From Sisyra terminalis (taxonomy: Eukaryota > Arthropoda > Insecta > Neuroptera > Sisyridae): DNA of 64,000 bases. The notes beneath the pieces were generated by a model. It was not told where the DNA came from. It worked only from the letters and a program-made list of their open reading frames with translations, and did no database searches. The stretch lies in NCBI GenBank assembly GCA_958496175.1, contig OY292278.1:48732001-48796000 (forward strand), written 5' to 3'. A program made the position numbers and the translations under genes. This document shows, piece after piece, positions 62,001 through 64,000 of the stretch. Numbering within the stretch: position 1 is the first letter of the stretch; each line of letters begins with the position of its first letter.

Positions 62001-63095
62001 AAATTATATGCTCATAACAATATTAACACACTTGACTTCTGGGCATATACTTTAAACTTCTTTATTCAATTTTTCCAAAGAGCACCTTTATTGTTTTTCA
62101 ATTTATACATTGTAATTGCTGGAGATTTTAACGAGTGAAAAGAACGAAACTCCATTACCATTTTTTTATTACAACCTCCTAACCAAATAAAAAGTCATGT
62201 TCACACGTTTGTTAATTTCATAAAAATCCTCCACCATAAATCAAACAACCATTTAATTTTCATCCCTTAAATTTCCCTGTTTGTTTTGAAGGCAAAAAAA
62301 GCACATACACAAGTCAGGTAGGGATTCAAATATAAATGACACAATTAAATTGTAACAACTTGTACAAAAGCTTCAACCCCCGAAAAAAAAATGGACCGTT
62401 TTAATTCTGGTCCATTTGATTTAAATTTCTATGCAACATGTCCATATATTAATCAATTAGGCCAAAAGCTCTTTGTTTAATTGTATGTCTTGCATTACCC
62501 ACCCCATTTTGACCTTTTCTGGGCGCGCGTTTCAACCGTTTAACCCCTTAAAAGAATACGAGGCAGTCGAGACAAAGGATTGTTAGTTTTTGGAACGATA
62601 ATTGAAGAAAAAAAAATAATTAAATGATTCAAAGGGGGGCACGTTTGAATTTTTGAAAAATTATGACGGGTTTAGGTCAGTTGTTTCTTTCTTTTTTCTT
62701 TTGGGTGCTTTCAAAGGGATGTTATGAACGGAAACGCCCCATTAGTGACTGTGAGTTATGAGCGATAATTAATTTTAATGTCCATTTTTTTAAAACAACC
62801 GTTGTTTAAATGATAAAGGGGTTGAAAGTTTCGGTTGGGGATTTTATTTAAAATTTGTGTTAATTCAAAAAAAAAAAATTAATAAAATGGAACTATTATA
62901 AAGGGATATAATATTATGATTTTCAAAATTTCAACCCTTAAAATTATCACAAGATGTCAGAATTACTTGTAGTCAAAAGTGTACCACTTCTTTGGAGCTT
63001 CGACAGTAAATTATATCCAAACCATTTTTCAGAGTGTTTAAAAAATATTTTTAATATTAGTGGTCTAATTTAAGTATTTTAATTTACAGAAGTAA
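59066..63095. other. Intron 2, no gene recognised
   Basis: 59216-59302 is the second copy of the direct repeat beside B3. The rest is AT-rich with less AT-rich patches around 59770-60010, 60300-60950, 61780-61870 and 62500-62780, none with a family-specific reading frame. No repeats to the rest of the window were noticed. Confidence 0.4.
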
Positions 63096-63099
63096 AACA

Positions 63100-63295
63100 A
63101 AAGTATAAACAAAGACTGACGTATTGCCCAGATACGTATTTCGATTGCAAAAAAATTTTCATCAGTGGTCATCAAGAATTGGATCTCTTTGTGGCATAGC
63201 AATTACGAAAAGATTCAATACTACTTGATGACCACTGATAAAGGTTGCTTTGCAATCGAAATACGTAACTGGGCAATACGTCAGTTATTCCTTTG
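63100..63295. mobile_element. Palindromic element with hammerhead-like arms, 118 bp before exon 3
   Basis: Arms: left GACTGACGTATTGCCCAGAT...CATCAGTGGTCATCAAG (63114-63174) and right CTTGATGACCACTGATAAAG...GGGCAATACGTCAG (63223-63285) are inverted copies around a ~50-bp loop. Minus-strand left arm: CCACTGATGAAAA, TTTTTTGCAATC, GAAATACGTATC, with AUA/UAU closing stem III around CG and C at the cleavage position. Right arm: GGTTGC/GCAATC stem II is intact but the core G of CTGATGA is A (CTGATAA). Each arm thus keeps what the other has lost. Confidence 0.7.
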
Positions 63296-63412
63296 TAATT
63301 TATAGTATATCAATATTCTAAGTTTTTCCAAGTAATTTCAAGTCTAATTTCATTTTTTAGATTGTAAACCCAATTTGGTTAATTTTGATTGATTTTTTAA
63401 TTTTTTTTTTAG

Positions 63413-63646
63413 GTTCACATTAGATCTCATTTAATAATGAATGGCGTATGTGTACGTTGGCGAGGCTGGATCGATTTGGAGCGCCTCGATGGCGTCGGTT
63501 GCCTCGAATTTGCCGAAGACAGAGCCGCCCAAGAGGACATTCTCCTGCGGGAACAAATCGAACGATATAACCAACGTTTGCGGGATTTTGAGGACAAGCA
63601 GCGCGCCTATCGGGGACAACAAGAACGAGCCGATCAAGAACTTGAG
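63413..63646 (+). CDS. Bgb: Core-binding factor beta subunit, third coding exon
   Basis: Encodes residues 126-203 (78 codons, phase 0). The acceptor is a T-run then AG at 63411-63412. The donor is GAG|GTAATT at 63646/63647. It opens VHIRSHLIMNGVCVRWRGWI and continues DLERLDGVGCLEFAEDRAAQ, the last strands and first helix of the CBF-beta core. The Asn matching human N104, central to Runt-domain binding, is kept, while human L103 is Met. A charged, Gln/Arg/Glu-rich helical tail (EQIERYNQRLRDFEDKQRAY and on) follows. The exon end aligns with human residue 165. Reading through the donor gives lysine-rich non-family sequence, so the C-terminus lies in a later exon outside the window. Confidence 0.96.
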
Positions 63647-64000
63647 GTAATTTTTTTTAAAAAAAGAATCCTTATGTCCCATAAAATGAACCAAAAGCGA
63701 AAAAAGGTGAAGAAATTGGCATTGTTATATCAATTTGGATCGATACTTATGTGTCCCTCCTCAGCCACAAAATTTCTTATGTTTAACCAGGGGTCCCCAA
63801 TCCAATATATGCAAAGTATTTTATAGGTGCCGACTTTTGAAGTAGTTTTTTTGGACTTTTTTCTAAGTACTATTGGCATTTTCTGATATATTAATACAAA
63901 AAAATATCCCCACCGCCTGACTGATATTTTCCAAATGTGATCCAAAACTGAAAAAAGTTGGGAACCTCTGTGTTAAGATTTTTATTCATAACATTCAAAT
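63647..64000 (+). other. Start of intron 3
   Basis: Begins GTAATTTTTT. The exon or exons encoding the C-terminal tail (about 17 residues in the human protein) are not in the window. The only recognisable content is the small hAT-like element at 63788-63970. Confidence 0.85.
63788..63970. mobile_element. Small hAT-type MITE
   Basis: Ends CAGGGGTCCCCAAT and GTTGGGAACCTCTG are inverted and of hAT type (CAGGGG...CC(C/T)CTG), 183 bp apart. Flanks TGTTTAAC and TGTTAAGA agree at 5 of 8 positions, so the 8-bp duplication is decayed. Confidence 0.6.

Larger units (their letters stand above)
29848..63412 (+). other. Intron 2 of the CBF-beta gene (33,565 bp)
   Basis: Donor GTACGT at 29848. The acceptor is a run of ten T then AG at 63411-63412. 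It joins GK at the end of exon 2 to VHIRSH at the start of exon 3, matching the uninterrupted GKV block of the family. It contains many transposable elements and tandem repeats plus single-copy stretches. No other recognisable host exon was found inside. Confidence 0.9.

Noticed and set aside
63647..63826. Read-through of exon 3 to a stop at 63826
   Set aside because: After the GTAATT donor the translation is Lys/Phe-rich with no family match. A shorter isoform using it is possible but unsupported.
1..64000. tRNA, rRNA or snRNA genes
   Set aside because: No cloverleaf, A/B-box pair or conserved rRNA segment was recognised on either strand by eye. A covariance-model scan was not possible here.

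Overview
The window is eukaryotic, AT-rich, transposon-laden DNA, almost certainly from an insect. It has no bacterial-style gene packing. There is one clearly recognisable host gene, on the + strand: the core-binding factor beta subunit, homologous to Drosophila Big brother/Brother and vertebrate CBFB, the non-DNA-binding partner of RUNX/Lozenge/Runt transcription factors. Three coding exons are present: 16227-16403, 29650-29847 and 63413-63646. All are phase 0 with AG/GT borders, and they are separated by introns of about 13.2 kb and 33.6 kb. The last exon read ends where human CBFB residue 165 lies. The short C-terminal exon or exons and the 3'UTR are therefore expected beyond position 64000.

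Positions 1-15600, upstream of the gene, are a graveyard of mobile and tandem DNA. They hold a ~340-bp satellite (923-1975) and a Penelope-like retroelement on the minus strand (2036-4757). That element is split by a non-LTR reverse-transcriptase fragment and by a 5'-truncated LINE tail inserted next to its YVDD active-site motif. Next come a Copia-type RT remnant (5065-5570), two fused long-TIR foldback elements (6538-8146) and a 6-kb array of degenerate 0.4-1-kb units (about 9600-15600). The array ends about 0.4-0.6 kb before the probable promoter and 5'UTR.

Intron 1 (16404-29649) starts with a 1.87-kb near-perfect palindrome. It then carries a family-C repeat array with a MITE and a small retroposon inserted in it, a D-type inverted-repeat element with a hammerhead-like core, and a half copy of foldback family A just before exon 2. 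Intron 2 (29848-63412) carries a second family-C array, a ~465-bp tandem repeat (37620-39025), several A, B and B' foldback elements, an RTE-like RT remnant, two more D elements, a ~506-bp tandem duplication and a decayed mariner transposase. A palindromic element ends only ~118 bp before the exon 3 acceptor. Tracts of less AT-rich, apparently single-copy DNA in between (for example 34000-35500, 39100-39900, 44400-44800, 52000-53000, 60300-60950) hold no recognisable gene and are the best places to look for regulatory elements.

The most interesting pattern is in the long-TIR foldback families. Families A and B differ over most of their length but share terminal sequence and a 22-bp perfect palindrome about 90-96 bp inside each tip. 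One A copy has a clean 8-bp target duplication. No tRNA, rRNA, CRISPR or bacterial feature was seen. Homology calls come from recognising protein motifs by eye, without database searches.
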